From: Desulfurococcaceae archaeon
GTDB taxonomy: Archaea > Thermoproteota > Thermoprotei_A > Sulfolobales > Desulfurococcaceae
Reading direction: 5' to 3'
DNA: 36,279 nucleotides
NCBI GenBank assembly: GCA_023269765.1
Contig: JAGDWH010000014.1
Span: 1 to 36,279, forward strand
Position 1 is the stretch's first letter, and every line of letters begins with the position of its first letter. The notes below the pieces were generated by a model. That model saw only the letters and a list, made by a program, of their open reading frames with translations. It ran no database searches and was not told the DNA's origin. Positions 1-7,747 of the stretch are shown piece by piece. The translations under genes were made by a program, and so were the position numbers.

Positions 1-72
1 ATTTGAACCCACGCAGGCCTACGCCATCGGGTCCTAAGCCCGACCCCTTTGACCAGGCTCGGGCACCCCCGC
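1..72 (-). tRNA. tRNA-Leu (anticodon UAG), 3' end cut by the window edge
   Basis: Read on the minus strand from 72, the sequence begins GCGGGGGTG (acceptor strand plus U8 and G9). It continues through a D arm with CCCGAGC, a large D loop containing GGTC, and an anticodon stem-loop TCGGG-CTTAGGA-CCCGA with anticodon TAG. A class II variable arm follows, and then the T arm GGGTTCAAAT, where the window ends. The long variable arm and UAG anticodon give leucine reading CUA. The missing part is the 3' half of the T arm and the acceptor strand. No intron is seen in the anticodon loop. It lies 2 nt downstream of the FAU-1 stop codon, and its probable promoter is inside that gene (TATA at 105-112). 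Confidence 0.93.
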
Positions 73-74
73 GC

Positions 75-1517
75 CTATCCAGATTGATACTGACCAGTAT
101 AAGGGTTATAAACGCACGTCTTTGGGCTCTTCTTTACCTCTTCGAGAACGCTCATCGCGTACTCGTATAGCTCTCTCGTTAAGTACCCTTGGCTTAGTGC
201 TTCTTCAAGCTCTTCTACGTCGATCACCTTGACCTCGCCTGATGGATAAATAACGACATCAACCAGCAGGTCGTGGTATTTTACAAGCCCTGGCGAGACT
301 TCTGGGGGCGTGTTTATGTTCACGTATGTTCCAAGCCAGCTCCCGCTCCTGTAGTAGTTGTGCGTAATATATGGCTTACTAGTGTCAACCACCATGTAGT
401 CCACGTCTCCCGGTTTCTTTTCAATGCCCAGTCCATCATACGTGCCGTGTGATTCAAAGACCCTCTTAATTACCAAGGCTATGCTTCCATTTCTCGCGGA
501 GGCGCTTACGAGCTCGCCCGGCTTAAGCCTCAGCGACTCCCCAGTCGGCTTTAGGTGAATTATTTCCAGAGAACCTACTTCCAATGCCTTCTTTGCAATG
601 TACTCTGACAGAGACACTCTAGTGCCGGCTAGCTGGTCGCTCTTGCTCAATACGTGCTCTACTGCGTCAACTAAGTCACTAAGGCCCATGGACTTGAGCG
701 AGTGGTGGTTTTCAATAGTTGGAGTAACGCTTCTCCTCACTTCGTCTAGTGTTTTCTTTGCCAAACTAGTTAGGCTCAGAATGGCTATGAACTCGCCGTC
801 GCGAAGCTTGAGTGGGGCGCTTGAGCTCTCTTCGCGCGCCTTGTTTACCAGCGACTTATATTCGCTCAATAATGCGTCTATTTCGCCGAGTATCACGTCG
901 TCGCTCGCGTATTTAGAGCTACTTCTGAAGTGCACTCCAAGCCCGGTGCCCATGAGCCTTGATGCTGCTATTGCCGAGAGCCTCGCCTTGGTCTTTGCGT
1001 CGCGAACATGCTCTGAGAAGGTTATCCTGGGCTCTCCATGGACGAGTGCGATGTAGTTGCCAACTACTCTGAAGTTCTTGGTAAGCATTACTCTCTCGCC
1101 CGGCTTAATGGGGGGCTTCTTGACTCCAACAACTAGTTTCTCGCCCACATTTTCTTTACATGGGTAGAGCGTGCCACTTGCCTCGCCAATGTCAACAATG
1201 CACAGCTCATCGCGCTTTTCTCTAACAATACCGAGGTATACTCCGTGAAGATCAACGGGGGACTTCCAAGTGTAGACATACTTTAGCTCACTTACGAGTA
1301 CTTCAAATACCTCTCGTGACTGGCGCGGATGTCCTACTATTAATACTTCGTCCGGGTCTTCTGTAGTCTTTACCGTCACGTCGCTGGGAGATAGATCTTG
1401 CTCTATGCCAAGCCTCTCTACAATCTTCTCGCTAACATCAACTAGCGTGAACCCGTGGTTTACTAGCAGTTTCGATATAGCTGTCGCGTAAATACCCCTA
1501 ACGCGCACTCTCGCCAA
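75..1517 (-). CDS. FAU-1 / AU-1 family RNA-binding protein, probable ribonuclease (RNase E/G-like), DUF402 C-terminus
   Basis: The 480-residue protein matches the archaeal FAU-1 family, described as binding AU-rich RNA and acting as an RNase E/G-like nuclease in the cytoplasm. The N-terminal half carries the RNase E/G-like S1-type region (around residues 90-165, with LHGVYLGIVRE and VDIGEASGTLYP). The C-terminal third (about 345-460) is the DUF402 domain, with YMVVDTSKPY, NINTPPEV and LDVEELE-like motifs. Length is typical of the family. The start is TTG at 1517, preceded by GGAGGG with a 6-nt spacer; the GTG three codons later is an alternative. It lies 20 nt after the UPF0147 gene, probably as one transcript. 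The family assignment is firm; nuclease activity is known only from homologues. Confidence 0.88.
   Translation of the reverse strand: MARVRVRGIYATAISKLLVNHGFTLVDVSEKIVERLGIEQDLSPSDVTVKTTEDPDEVLIVGHPRQSREVFEVLVSELKYVYTWKSPVDLHGVYLGIVREKRDELCIVDIGEASGTLYPCKENVGEKLVVGVKKPPIKPGERVMLTKNFRVVGNYIALVHGEPRITFSEHVRDAKTKARLSAIAASRLMGTGLGVHFRSSSKYASDDVILGEIDALLSEYKSLVNKAREESSSAPLKLRDGEFIAILSLTSLAKKTLDEVRRSVTPTIENHHSLKSMGLSDLVDAVEHVLSKSDQLAGTRVSLSEYIAKKALEVGSLEIIHLKPTGESLRLKPGELVSASARNGSIALVIKRVFESHGTYDGLGIEKKPGDVDYMVVDTSKPYITHNYYRSGSWLGTYVNINTPPEVSPGLVKYHDLLVDVVIYPSGEVKVIDVEELEEALSQGYLTRELYEYAMSVLEEVKKSPKTCVYNPYTGQYQSG
105..112 (-). promoter_or_regulatory. Putative TATA box for tRNA-Leu, inside the FAU-1 gene
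   Basis: On the minus strand the box reads TTTATAAC. A start site about 25 nt downstream would fall near 80, some 8 nt before the mature tRNA 5' end at 72. The box is within the last codons of the FAU-1 coding region. The tRNA could therefore be transcribed alone as well as by read-through from FAU-1. Confidence 0.5.
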
Positions 1518-1537
1518 GAAAAACCCTCCGCTAGGGG

Positions 1538-1807
1538 CTAGTCTTTGACTGTTTCAAGTATTGCTATGATTTGCCATATCTTGGTTCTAGCACTAAGAGG
1601 CATGTTCGGATCCTGGCTTACTTGTTCGAGTGCCCCAATAGCATTAGCAGCGCGGACTCCTGGGCTAACCCTCTCGTCTCTTAAGTAGTTTAGCGCCTCT
1701 GTCGCTGCTCTCCTGATATTCCTGGGTACTGCTGTGTCATTCACGATAGAGAAAAGCATGTACATGGCACTCCTGATTTTAGCTTCGTTGTCCATTACGC
1801 GGCTCAT
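1538..1807 (-). CDS. UPF0147 family small helical protein
   Basis: This 89-residue, all-helical protein is recognisably UPF0147, an archaeal family of unknown function. Typical features are [15 protein letters not shown] (residues about 21-35), a conserved [12 protein letters not shown] stretch and a QDPNMP loop near 66-70. I chose the ATG at 1807 because AGGTGAT lies just upstream and the length then fits the family (about 85-90 aa). The reading frame stays open further upstream, but that region is the divergent promoter. It precedes FAU-1 by 20 nt, and that pairing is the only functional hint. Family is clear; role is not. Confidence 0.85.
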   Translation of the reverse strand: MSRVMDNEAKIRSAMYMLFSIVNDTAVPRNIRRAATEALNYLRDERVSPGVRAANAIGALEQVSQDPNMPLSARTKIWQIIAILETVKD

Positions 1808-1866
1808 GGTATCACCTGCTTTAAGCTTTCTACTAAGACCCCCCAAGAGATATGGAATTATGAGGT

Positions 1867-1874
1867 CTATAAAC
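1867..1874. promoter_or_regulatory. Putative TATA box shared by UPF0147 (minus) and p27-like gene (plus)
   Basis: The plus strand reads CTATAAAC and the minus strand GTTTATAG. Placing transcription start about 25 nt away on each side gives about 1899 (plus; leader about 27 nt to GTG 1926) and about 1842 (minus; leader about 35 nt to ATG 1807). I see no better separate box for the minus gene in this 118-nt gap. Inference from spacing only. Confidence 0.45.
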
Positions 1875-1925
1875 TGTAATACTGTCTTAGGGTACTGGGG
1901 GGCTAGCCGACAAGGGTGTTTGCCT

Positions 1926-2291
1926 GTGAGTAGTAAAAGCGACCCCACGAAGATCATGGCAGAGCTGTTGAAATCGGGAGCCGTCATGCTAGCTGAGACG
2001 TGCCCAGTTGAGGGCTGCAACCTCCCACTATTTAGGCTGAAAAGCGGCGAAGTCGTGTGCCCGGTGCACGGCCGCGTGTACATTGTTAAGACGGATGAAG
2101 AAGCCAGAGAAATATACTCGAGGGCCTACACAGAGCAGGTCCTCGAAAAACTGGAAATGCAAGCTCTGAGAAACATTGAAGTTCTGTCTAAAAACTCTGA
2201 TGTAGAACCCACCGAGTACATAAAGTGGCTTGAAGTACTTGAGCGCGTGCAGAGGCTTAAGTCGCTAATTAGATCTACAACTAGGAAGTAG
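1926..2291 (+). CDS. Zinc-ribbon protein of the Sjogren syndrome/scleroderma autoantigen 1 (p27) family
   Basis: This is a 121-residue protein. Its N-terminal half is a zinc ribbon: [18 protein letters not shown], then Cys residues in [12 protein letters not shown] and VCPVHGRVY, giving C-x4-C...C-x2-H type ligands. This is the hallmark of the archaeal/eukaryal p27 autoantigen family, whose molecular role is unclear. The C-terminal half is a charged helix ([16 protein letters not shown], then [14 protein letters not shown]), likely a coiled coil. The start is GTG 1926, after AGGGTG and 27 nt downstream of the predicted transcription start. Upstream in-frame codons lie in the promoter. The last 27 nt overlap the 3' end of tmk on the opposite strand. 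Confidence 0.8.
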   Translation: MSSKSDPTKIMAELLKSGAVMLAETCPVEGCNLPLFRLKSGEVVCPVHGRVYIVKTDEEAREIYSRAYTEQVLEKLEMQALRNIEVLSKNSDVEPTEYIKWLEVLERVQRLKSLIRSTTRK

Positions 2292-2882
2292 AGGCCCCAG
2301 CTTTTCAAATACGAGGCGCTTGACGTCTGCGTAGACCGCGTCAATGCCTCTACTAGCGTCAACCATTACTAGTAAGCCCATTTCAACCATCTTTAAGTAA
2401 GCCTCTCTGACCCTAACTAGAAACTCCTGGTTCTCGAATTCCGGAAACCTCGTTGAAGCCCCTCTTTTCCTCGCGAGTGCCGTAGTAGGGTCTACGTCTA
2501 GGTAAACAGCTAAGTCAGGCTTGAGAGCCCACTTGTTAACCTCGAGAACCCATTCGAAGGGGGCACCACTTGCTGACTGGTAAGCAACACTACTATAGAA
2601 GTACCTGTCGGATATCACCACGTAACCTTGTTCCAGGGCTGGCAGTACTTTGGTCTTTATGTGTAGTAGCCTGTCGAGCGCGAAAGTCAGCGCATCTATG
2701 TAAGGATCCCTCAGATCCGAGTAGCTAGTTTTTATGAGTTTCACTACTTCAGAGTCTGTAGGCTCGTACGTGTAAAGCACCTTGCAGCCCTTCTCTTCGA
2801 GGTCTCTAATTAGCATCTTCGCAATCGTGGTTTTACCAGCACCATCTATTCCTTCAAGTACCAGGAAAACCCCTCTACTCAC
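2265..2882 (-). CDS. tmk: dTMP (thymidylate) kinase
   Basis: It phosphorylates dTMP to dTDP with ATP for dTTP synthesis in the cytoplasm. Near the N-terminus it has FLVLEGIDGAGKTT (P-loop GIDGAGKT), then a YEPTDS motif, the DRYFYSSVAYQ motif (DR(Y/F) of thymidylate kinases), and a LARKRG lid segment. Length, 205 aa, is typical. I chose GTG 2882: AAGGTGGAG lies just upstream and the protein then starts close to the P-loop, as in relatives. The frame extends to a TTG at 2909 without support. The start overlaps the stop of the dehydratase small-subunit gene by 8 nt, so tmk is the last gene of the mevalonate-pathway run. Its 3' end overlaps the convergent p27-like gene by 27 nt. Confidence 0.93.
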   Translation of the reverse strand: MSRGVFLVLEGIDGAGKTTIAKMLIRDLEEKGCKVLYTYEPTDSEVVKLIKTSYSDLRDPYIDALTFALDRLLHIKTKVLPALEQGYVVISDRYFYSSVAYQSASGAPFEWVLEVNKWALKPDLAVYLDVDPTTALARKRGASTRFPEFENQEFLVRVREAYLKMVEMGLLVMVDASRGIDAVYADVKRLVFEKLGPLLPSCRSN

Positions 2883-3270
2883 TACACTCCACCTTGAGAG
2901 TGTCGCCAACTACTTTGACATGGCAACCTGCGAAGTCACGTAGCTTGCTGAGGTCTTCAACAGCGTAAAGAGGTATTTCGGCAACTACGCAGCCGGCTAT
3001 TAACATGGGCTCGGCTTCTTCGACAAGCATGCAAATTGGGCTTTTTCCGTTCTTCTTAAGCGCGTATATAATATAAGGTGCCACGGTACTTCCCCGCGTA
3101 CCTTTAAATGCTAGTACTACGTTGCTTATGCATATGTTCTCCTCTCTCAGGCAGCCACTTTCGGGATCTACTTCGCCAAAGAAGCTAACGTACCTCTCTA
3201 GCAGTAAAAGCCTGCCTTTGCAAATACCCGGCACAATCTGCTTGATTTTAACCATAGACTCCGCAGACAT
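2875..3270 (-). CDS. Phosphomevalonate dehydratase small subunit (aconitase X swivel domain)
   Basis: This 131-residue protein matches the small subunit of archaeal aconitase X. With the large subunit it dehydrates mevalonate 5-phosphate to trans-anhydromevalonate 5-phosphate in the modified mevalonate pathway first shown in Aeropyrum pernix. Recognisable elements are the swivel-domain core with VVLAFKGTRGSTVAPYI (residues about 49-65), the NGKSPICMLVEEAEPMLIAG stretch, and the C-terminal VEDLSKLRDFAGCHVKV. The start ATG 3270 has a strong GGAGGT 8 nt upstream; an in-frame ATG at 3255 does not. The gene overlaps the large-subunit gene by 23 nt, which implies translational coupling and fits a heterodimer. 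Confidence 0.88.
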   Translation of the reverse strand: MSAESMVKIKQIVPGICKGRLLLLERYVSFFGEVDPESGCLREENICISNVVLAFKGTRGSTVAPYIIYALKKNGKSPICMLVEEAEPMLIAGCVVAEIPLYAVEDLSKLRDFAGCHVKVVGDTLKVECSE

Positions 3271-4429
3271 ACTTTACTACCTCCTCATCACTTGCTATGC
3301 CAACTCTAGTTCTGTGAATTTTCGATAAGTAGAAGTAGGACTTGCCGCTACTGGTAATTATGTAGTCGAATTTACGGCGAGGAGTAGAAACTACGGGACA
3401 CGTGCCCGCTGCGATGTCCGCTCCCAAGGCCGCGGCTTCTCTGACTAAGGCGCTATACTTTGTAATAAATTCGCGCGGTATTGTAAGCAGCAGCTTGCCT
3501 CGCTTAACTGGTCCATATTTTCGAAGCAGCTTAACTACGTAAAGCAAGTCTTCAGGTAACATGTGAGGACACCCGAGGTAGCCAAGAATTTCACTGCTAG
3601 TGCTCTTGGGCGGGTTGAAGACGTACTTTTCAATGTCTCCTTTCTCTACGAAGACTCTTTCTTCAATCTCGGCTTTAAAGGTGCGTGGAGGCGTTACCCC
3701 CTCGAGCGCTACAAGCGCGTGATTGCCGCTTGCAGCAGCTGCCGCGAGCATGTTCCTGAGCACGTAATCCATTGTCTTAGGTGCTCCGGTAACCAAGGGG
3801 GCTTTTCTAATGCTTTCGCCTATCCATAGCCCTAGAGCGCCGTAGTATCCGGGCCTTATCTCGGGGTCTATTTTCAAGAGCACTCTTGCTACTCTGTTTT
3901 CATCGAGGTGGAGGCCAGCCCTGTACGTATATCCGGTCAGGGATGCTGCAAGTGCTAGCAGTCCTCCCTCTCGGTTTGTTCGAGCTCCATAAACGGAATT
4001 AGCAATTATTACTGCGCTGCTCTCGCTCCAAGCTAGGTGTTCTCCTGGGCTGGGCGGCCTGTAGTAGTATGGAACACACGTATGAACGGGCCTAAAACCC
4101 ATGCCTTCGAGTGCAGCGTCTATTAGCCTCTGTTCAGACTCGTAGGCGTTGTCTATTAAACGCGAGAAACCAGAGTAGTCTATACACCCGGGGTTGATAG
4201 TGGTGAAAACCCTTGCCCTGCCACCGGCTTTATAAAACTCTCCTATAAGTTCTAATCCGTGCTTGCCTATTGTGGAGAACGAAACCCCAGCTACGTGGGC
4301 GTGCACAACCTCGATGAGGGAGTCTGCACCCACGGCTTCGCCTACTCTAACGAGTATCTCCATGGCCTTTGCAACGGCCCAGCCATACTCGCCGCTCAGC
4401 ATCTTTTCCTGCTCACGTGTTAAGTACAT
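3248..4429 (-). CDS. Phosphomevalonate dehydratase large subunit (aconitase X catalytic subunit)
   Basis: The protein (393 aa) is the aconitase-X catalytic subunit. Archaeal homologues carry an Fe-S cluster and dehydrate mevalonate 5-phosphate. It starts with the family-typical MYLTREQEKMLSGEYG. Other conserved parts are the VVHAHVAGVSFSTIG segment, TTINPGCIDYSG with a cluster-candidate Cys near residue 82, NSVYGARTNREGG, LGCPHM and AGTCPVVS, which hold the other likely cluster cysteines. The ATG at 4429 is preferred by family N-termini; a GTG at 4438, overlapping the decarboxylase stop as GTGA, is equally possible. It sits between the UbiD-family gene and its own small subunit, so two consecutive pathway steps are encoded in series. 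Confidence 0.88.
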   Translation of the reverse strand: MYLTREQEKMLSGEYGWAVAKAMEILVRVGEAVGADSLIEVVHAHVAGVSFSTIGKHGLELIGEFYKAGGRARVFTTINPGCIDYSGFSRLIDNAYESEQRLIDAALEGMGFRPVHTCVPYYYRPPSPGEHLAWSESSAVIIANSVYGARTNREGGLLALAASLTGYTYRAGLHLDENRVARVLLKIDPEIRPGYYGALGLWIGESIRKAPLVTGAPKTMDYVLRNMLAAAAASGNHALVALEGVTPPRTFKAEIEERVFVEKGDIEKYVFNPPKSTSSEILGYLGCPHMLPEDLLYVVKLLRKYGPVKRGKLLLTIPREFITKYSALVREAAALGADIAAGTCPVVSTPRRKFDYIITSSGKSYFYLSKIHRTRVGIASDEEVVKYVCGVYG

Positions 4430-4434
4430 GAACG

Positions 4435-5718
4435 TCACACAGCTACGCGCTTGTACTTCAACGGATCCTCCTTGCGCGGCTTAATTGCTATTAGCACGAG
4501 CTTGTCTCCAATGCCATTTTTTGCCCTAGGCTCCAGCGTGCTCCCTCTAACGTTTTTAAGCACTATCAAGTCCTCGCCAGCCTTTAGTCTAGTTGCAATA
4601 GCCCATTCCAGGAGTAATGGGTTGTCCGGATCTATATCAGAGTCTACTACGAGAACGTGCTTAACGCTGGGATGGGCCGATATTGCCGCAAGCGCGGCGA
4701 GCCTGGCATCACCTTCGCTGCACTTCTCGCCCACCACTACTACTGCATGTAGCCACATGGCTCCGCCCTCTGTGAGCCTAACGGCCTCTGCACAGGGAAC
4801 TACTCTCTTTACTTCTATGTATATCTGCGCTTCTCTCGGGAACCCCATTAGTAGCTGGTGTTCCCAAAGACCCGGGACTATAGCGTGAACTACCGGAGGC
4901 TTACTCTTGGAGGCGTAAATGGCTTCAACATTAAAGACGGGTTGCTCTCTGGCTTCATCTAAGAGCAGTAGCATGTCGGTAAACGGGCCCTCGACGGCTT
5001 TTTCATTGCGCGATATTGTGCCTTCGACAACTACGCTGGCAGATGCGGGAACTGGTATTTTGTAGAGTGGGGTTTCCGCGACTTGCCTACTCCCACCCAG
5101 GGCAGCCCCGACGCTTACTTCAAAAACACCGAGAGGCGGTGATAGGGCTGCAGCCAGCTCCTGCAGGGGGTCTACACCAAGGACTAGTGCCACAGGAGCG
5201 TCTCTGCCTCTCTCAAAGTGCTTTGTAATTATGTAGTGCAAGTGCCTGGGAACTATTCTCAGAGTTGCTTTGCGCGGCGACAAGTACATTGTTCTGTGAT
5301 AGCTCGCGTTGCATATTGACTCGTAGCAGGCTATGTATATTGAGCTCGTTAAGTAGTAACCGCCGTCTTCACCGTAAAACTTCAAGAAAGGCAGGTCACT
5401 AAGCTGCCAAGAGGTATCTTCAAAGTAATCATAGAAAGCGACTTTGTGCAATTCGGTGGGAGAACTCATGGCTTTATCTAGTGCATAGTAAGACTCTTCG
5501 AGGGTGCCCGCATTTACTAGTCTTTGCACGTCGCGCCTGCTTGTAACTAAGTTCGAGTAGATAACAAAGTCGCTAGGGTCTTCCAGCCTGAACAATAGTA
5601 CCTTATCTCTATTATGCATGCTATGCATTGTTACTGCTCTTTCTCTCGGCACTAAACCGACGTCCTTGACTTCCTTGCCCAGCCTGCGTGCAAAAGCGAG
5701 CAGCTCCTCGAGATTCAA
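4435..5718 (-). CDS. UbiD-family decarboxylase, probable anhydromevalonate phosphate decarboxylase
   Basis: The 427-residue protein is a UbiD-type decarboxylase, a family that uses prenylated FMN. Diagnostic parts are IVPRHLHYIITKHFERG, PVALVLGVDPLQELAAA, the EGPFTDM motif of the UbiD core, PPVVHAIVPG, and a C-terminal VVDSDIDPDN with WAIATRLKA. UbiD paralogues act on several substrates. Its position directly upstream of both phosphomevalonate dehydratase subunits argues for trans-anhydromevalonate 5-phosphate as substrate, giving isopentenyl phosphate. The start TTG 5718 has GAGGTG 9 nt upstream, within the 3' end of the Grc3 gene. No UbiX-type prenyltransferase for the cofactor is in this window, nor an isopentenyl phosphate kinase. 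Confidence 0.87.
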   Translation of the reverse strand: MNLEELLAFARRLGKEVKDVGLVPRERAVTMHSMHNRDKVLLFRLEDPSDFVIYSNLVTSRRDVQRLVNAGTLEESYYALDKAMSSPTELHKVAFYDYFEDTSWQLSDLPFLKFYGEDGGYYLTSSIYIACYESICNASYHRTMYLSPRKATLRIVPRHLHYIITKHFERGRDAPVALVLGVDPLQELAAALSPPLGVFEVSVGAALGGSRQVAETPLYKIPVPASASVVVEGTISRNEKAVEGPFTDMLLLLDEAREQPVFNVEAIYASKSKPPVVHAIVPGLWEHQLLMGFPREAQIYIEVKRVVPCAEAVRLTEGGAMWLHAVVVVGEKCSEGDARLAALAAISAHPSVKHVLVVDSDIDPDNPLLLEWAIATRLKAGEDLIVLKNVRGSTLEPRAKNGIGDKLVLIAIKPRKEDPLKYKRVAV

Positions 5719-5724
5719 AAAGAG

Positions 5725-6966
5725 CTACACCTCGACGTACTCTTCTAAGTAGTCTTGCGTCAGCCTTATCTTCGACACTTTTATCACGTCTATTTTACCT
5801 GTGTACTTTGTTCTTAGAACCGCTTCTCCTTTTTCGAAGTCTAGCTTCTCGATTATGCATGGGTACTCTGATTCCCCGTAAGCCCCAACTGCACAGTAGA
5901 GGCTTTTTTCAAATCCTGCCTGGTACGTCTTGATTTTCTCGAATCCAAGTTTCTTGAGCTCCTCGGCGTTGAAGCTCTTAACAAAGCCGTAAACGTAGAG
6001 AGCGCCCGGCATTCGAGAGGCGTAGAGAACCTTGCCCTCGATGAGGTTGGCTATGCTGGACCCCTCGACGGGTATTCCTTGAAGTATTGGAAGCCCATAG
6101 ACAATGACTTCGTCGAGCCTAACTCTGACAAGAGGCGCGTTTTCAAGATACTCTCTATACTTGAAGCTTCTCAGCATTCTCCTCTCTTCTCTACTCCTGG
6201 TCTTTCTGTGGACGGGCGGCTTCACTGTATAGACGGCGGTACCGAGCTTTGAATACTTCGAGAAGAGCTTCTGAAGGTCTTCGCCAATAGCAACTATGGC
6301 ATCAGGTTTCAATTCCTCCACTATTCTATGCTTATAAGCAATGGCGCTCTCGTCTCCCACCCACCCATCAGTATCTATTACGACTTTGCTGTAGCCTAAT
6401 ACAAGGGCCTTCTCGGCGAGCCGCGAAAGCTCCTTTGCAATAGTGTGCGTGAAGTGCTGCGGCTTGATGTCTCCAATGAACCTCATTGCAATGGGCTTCA
6501 ATTCGCTTATCCAGCAAACCGTGCCTTCGCTAGTACCAGCTGTTACGAAGCCCGGGGGTCCTATATCTGCTTGTCCCACGTCTCCATCTATTACTGCGAC
6601 TTTGTGACCCCTTCCTTTCAGCACGTTGTAAATCATTGTGACGAGCGCTGTCTTGCCGCAGTCCACGCAGCCCAACACTACTATCTTTTGGTAGCCGCGA
6701 TCCGCGATTTCTTCGACAACCTTCTTCTTTTCCCAGTACGGGTCTTCTAGTTCAAGCGGCTGGATCTGGGACTCGTCTATCATGGTGACTTCCAGCTCGC
6801 ACGTGCTTAGCGCCTCGACAACGTAGTTCCTGGCTTTGTGAACTACGAACCTCTCCCCAGAGCTAACGACTTTTCCATACAGGCCCAGCTTACCACTTAA
6901 GACAGCGACCGACATAGGCCCGTAGAGCTTTACTCCCTCGCCCTCGGCAAGTTTAAGCGTAACCAA
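5725..6966 (-). CDS. Polynucleotide 5'-hydroxyl kinase, Grc3/Clp1 family
   Basis: The 413-residue protein resembles archaeal Clp1/Grc3 kinases, which phosphorylate RNA (and DNA) 5'-OH ends and act in RNA processing or repair. The N-terminal beta-rich region (1-75) is followed by a P-loop GCVDCGKT at 99-106. The second Gly/Ser of the usual GPxxSGKST form is changed, but Lys and Thr remain. VIDGDVGQADIGPPG (about 124-138) is the Grc3/Clp1 Walker B-like signature, and TDGWV is the next conserved element. A C-terminal beta domain follows. The start TTG 6966 comes directly after the TAA of the upstream gene, with GAGGTG 6 nt before it, so the two are tightly coupled. The family is clear; the natural substrate is unknown. 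Confidence 0.85.
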   Translation of the reverse strand: MVTLKLAEGEGVKLYGPMSVAVLSGKLGLYGKVVSSGERFVVHKARNYVVEALSTCELEVTMIDESQIQPLELEDPYWEKKKVVEEIADRGYQKIVVLGCVDCGKTALVTMIYNVLKGRGHKVAVIDGDVGQADIGPPGFVTAGTSEGTVCWISELKPIAMRFIGDIKPQHFTHTIAKELSRLAEKALVLGYSKVVIDTDGWVGDESAIAYKHRIVEELKPDAIVAIGEDLQKLFSKYSKLGTAVYTVKPPVHRKTRSREERRMLRSFKYREYLENAPLVRVRLDEVIVYGLPILQGIPVEGSSIANLIEGKVLYASRMPGALYVYGFVKSFNAEELKKLGFEKIKTYQAGFEKSLYCAVGAYGESEYPCIIEKLDFEKGEAVLRTKYTGKIDVIKVSKIRLTQDYLEEYVEV

Positions 6967-7611
6967 TTATAACACCTCTACGCCTTCGCTAAGGGCTATT
7001 CTGTAAGCCGAGTATACGCCTTTATGCCTAAATGACTTAAGCCCTCCCAGCCTCTTCGAAATGTACTTTACTTCATTTATCCTACTAGCACTTGGAGAAG
7101 TGGCTGACTCGTCTACTAGCTGCAGTGGCGCGCTGAACTTCCTCTTCAAGTGAACGATTATGTCTCCAGACAGGTGTCCCGCGCCGACTTTTATTGAAAT
7201 CTCGTCAAAGTACATGCACTTTAGGACGTACTCTATGCCGCGATCGAGTTCCTCAAGCGAGCCTTCACCATAAAACAGCAAGTCGCCATCTCCTACGACG
7301 GCATAGCTTATGGTGGAGCCGGGGTCTACACCTATTGAGATGCTGTTGTACTTTTCTCGCATGTATACCAGCATAATGGCTTTTTCAAGGGATCTACACG
7401 ACTTCTCTTCGTCGTACAGTACTAGCAAGTCGCTTCTATGAACCAGCTCGTCTACAATGGGCTTGTAGTCCGTGTAGACAACGCTACCTGGTGGTACCTC
7501 GCTAGGAGTGTAGTAATGGTGGAAATTTACGCGCCTCTTTTTGAGCAACTCGAGAACCCTTATAAACCATTGGGGGTCATAGATAGCAATGACAAGAGGC
7601 CTTCTCTGCAC
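6967..7611 (-). CDS. Conserved archaeal protein with a RuvC/YqgF-like (RNase H fold) domain
   Basis: The protein has 214 residues. An N-terminal domain (1-85) of alternating strands and helices, with VVYTDYKPIVDEL, is not recognised. From about 91 onward it looks like an RNase H-fold nuclease of the RuvC/YqgF type: SIGVDPGSTISYAV (D96) on the first strand, a strand-helix unit ending in GAGHLSGD, then LVDESATSPSAS (D167/E168), which resembles the DER-TT-A motif of YqgF, and a C-terminal HKGVYSAYRIAL helix where RuvC proteins carry their last acidic residue or His. Metal binding is plausible but not proven. The start GTG 7611 follows GGTGA. It abuts the Grc3-like kinase (TAA directly followed by TTG), suggesting a joint role in nucleic-acid end processing. 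Confidence 0.65.
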   Translation of the reverse strand: MQRRPLVIAIYDPQWFIRVLELLKKRRVNFHHYYTPSEVPPGSVVYTDYKPIVDELVHRSDLLVLYDEEKSCRSLEKAIMLVYMREKYNSISIGVDPGSTISYAVVGDGDLLFYGEGSLEELDRGIEYVLKCMYFDEISIKVGAGHLSGDIIVHLKRKFSAPLQLVDESATSPSASRINEVKYISKRLGGLKSFRHKGVYSAYRIALSEGVEVL

Positions 7612-7686
7612 CTATTCTTCACCGGTGCGAGTAGCCTTGTTGTTGTTCTGCCCCCTTACTGCGTGTTTACTGTAGTTCAAGCGACT

Positions 7687-7694
7687 TTATATAA
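7687..7694. promoter_or_regulatory. Palindromic TATA box shared by the RuvC-like operon (minus) and the RecA-like gene (plus)
   Basis: TTATATAA is its own reverse complement. Transcription starting about 25 nt away would give about 7719 (plus, 29-nt leader to GTG 7748) and about 7662 (minus, about 51-nt leader to GTG 7611). No other comparably good box is seen in this 136-nt gap. The remaining gap sequence shows no other recognisable element. Confidence 0.55.
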
Positions 7695-7747
7695 CATGCC
7701 GTGCCGCGTGTGTATTAATAGCAGCAGACTACACAGAACAAATTGTA

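Noticed and set aside
598..1056. Open plus-strand frame (152 codons)
   Set aside because: Fully antisense to FAU-1, with no ribosome binding site or protein-like conservation; the minus gene explains the region.
1808..2083. N-terminal extension of the UPF0147 protein upstream of ATG 1807
   Set aside because: It would double the family length, cross the divergent promoter and overlap the p27-like gene. The ribosome binding site is at 1807.
4435..5718. UbiD-family gene as a ubiquinone/menaquinone decarboxylase
   Set aside because: The neighbouring phosphomevalonate dehydratase subunits make anhydromevalonate phosphate the more likely substrate, and no quinone gene is nearby.
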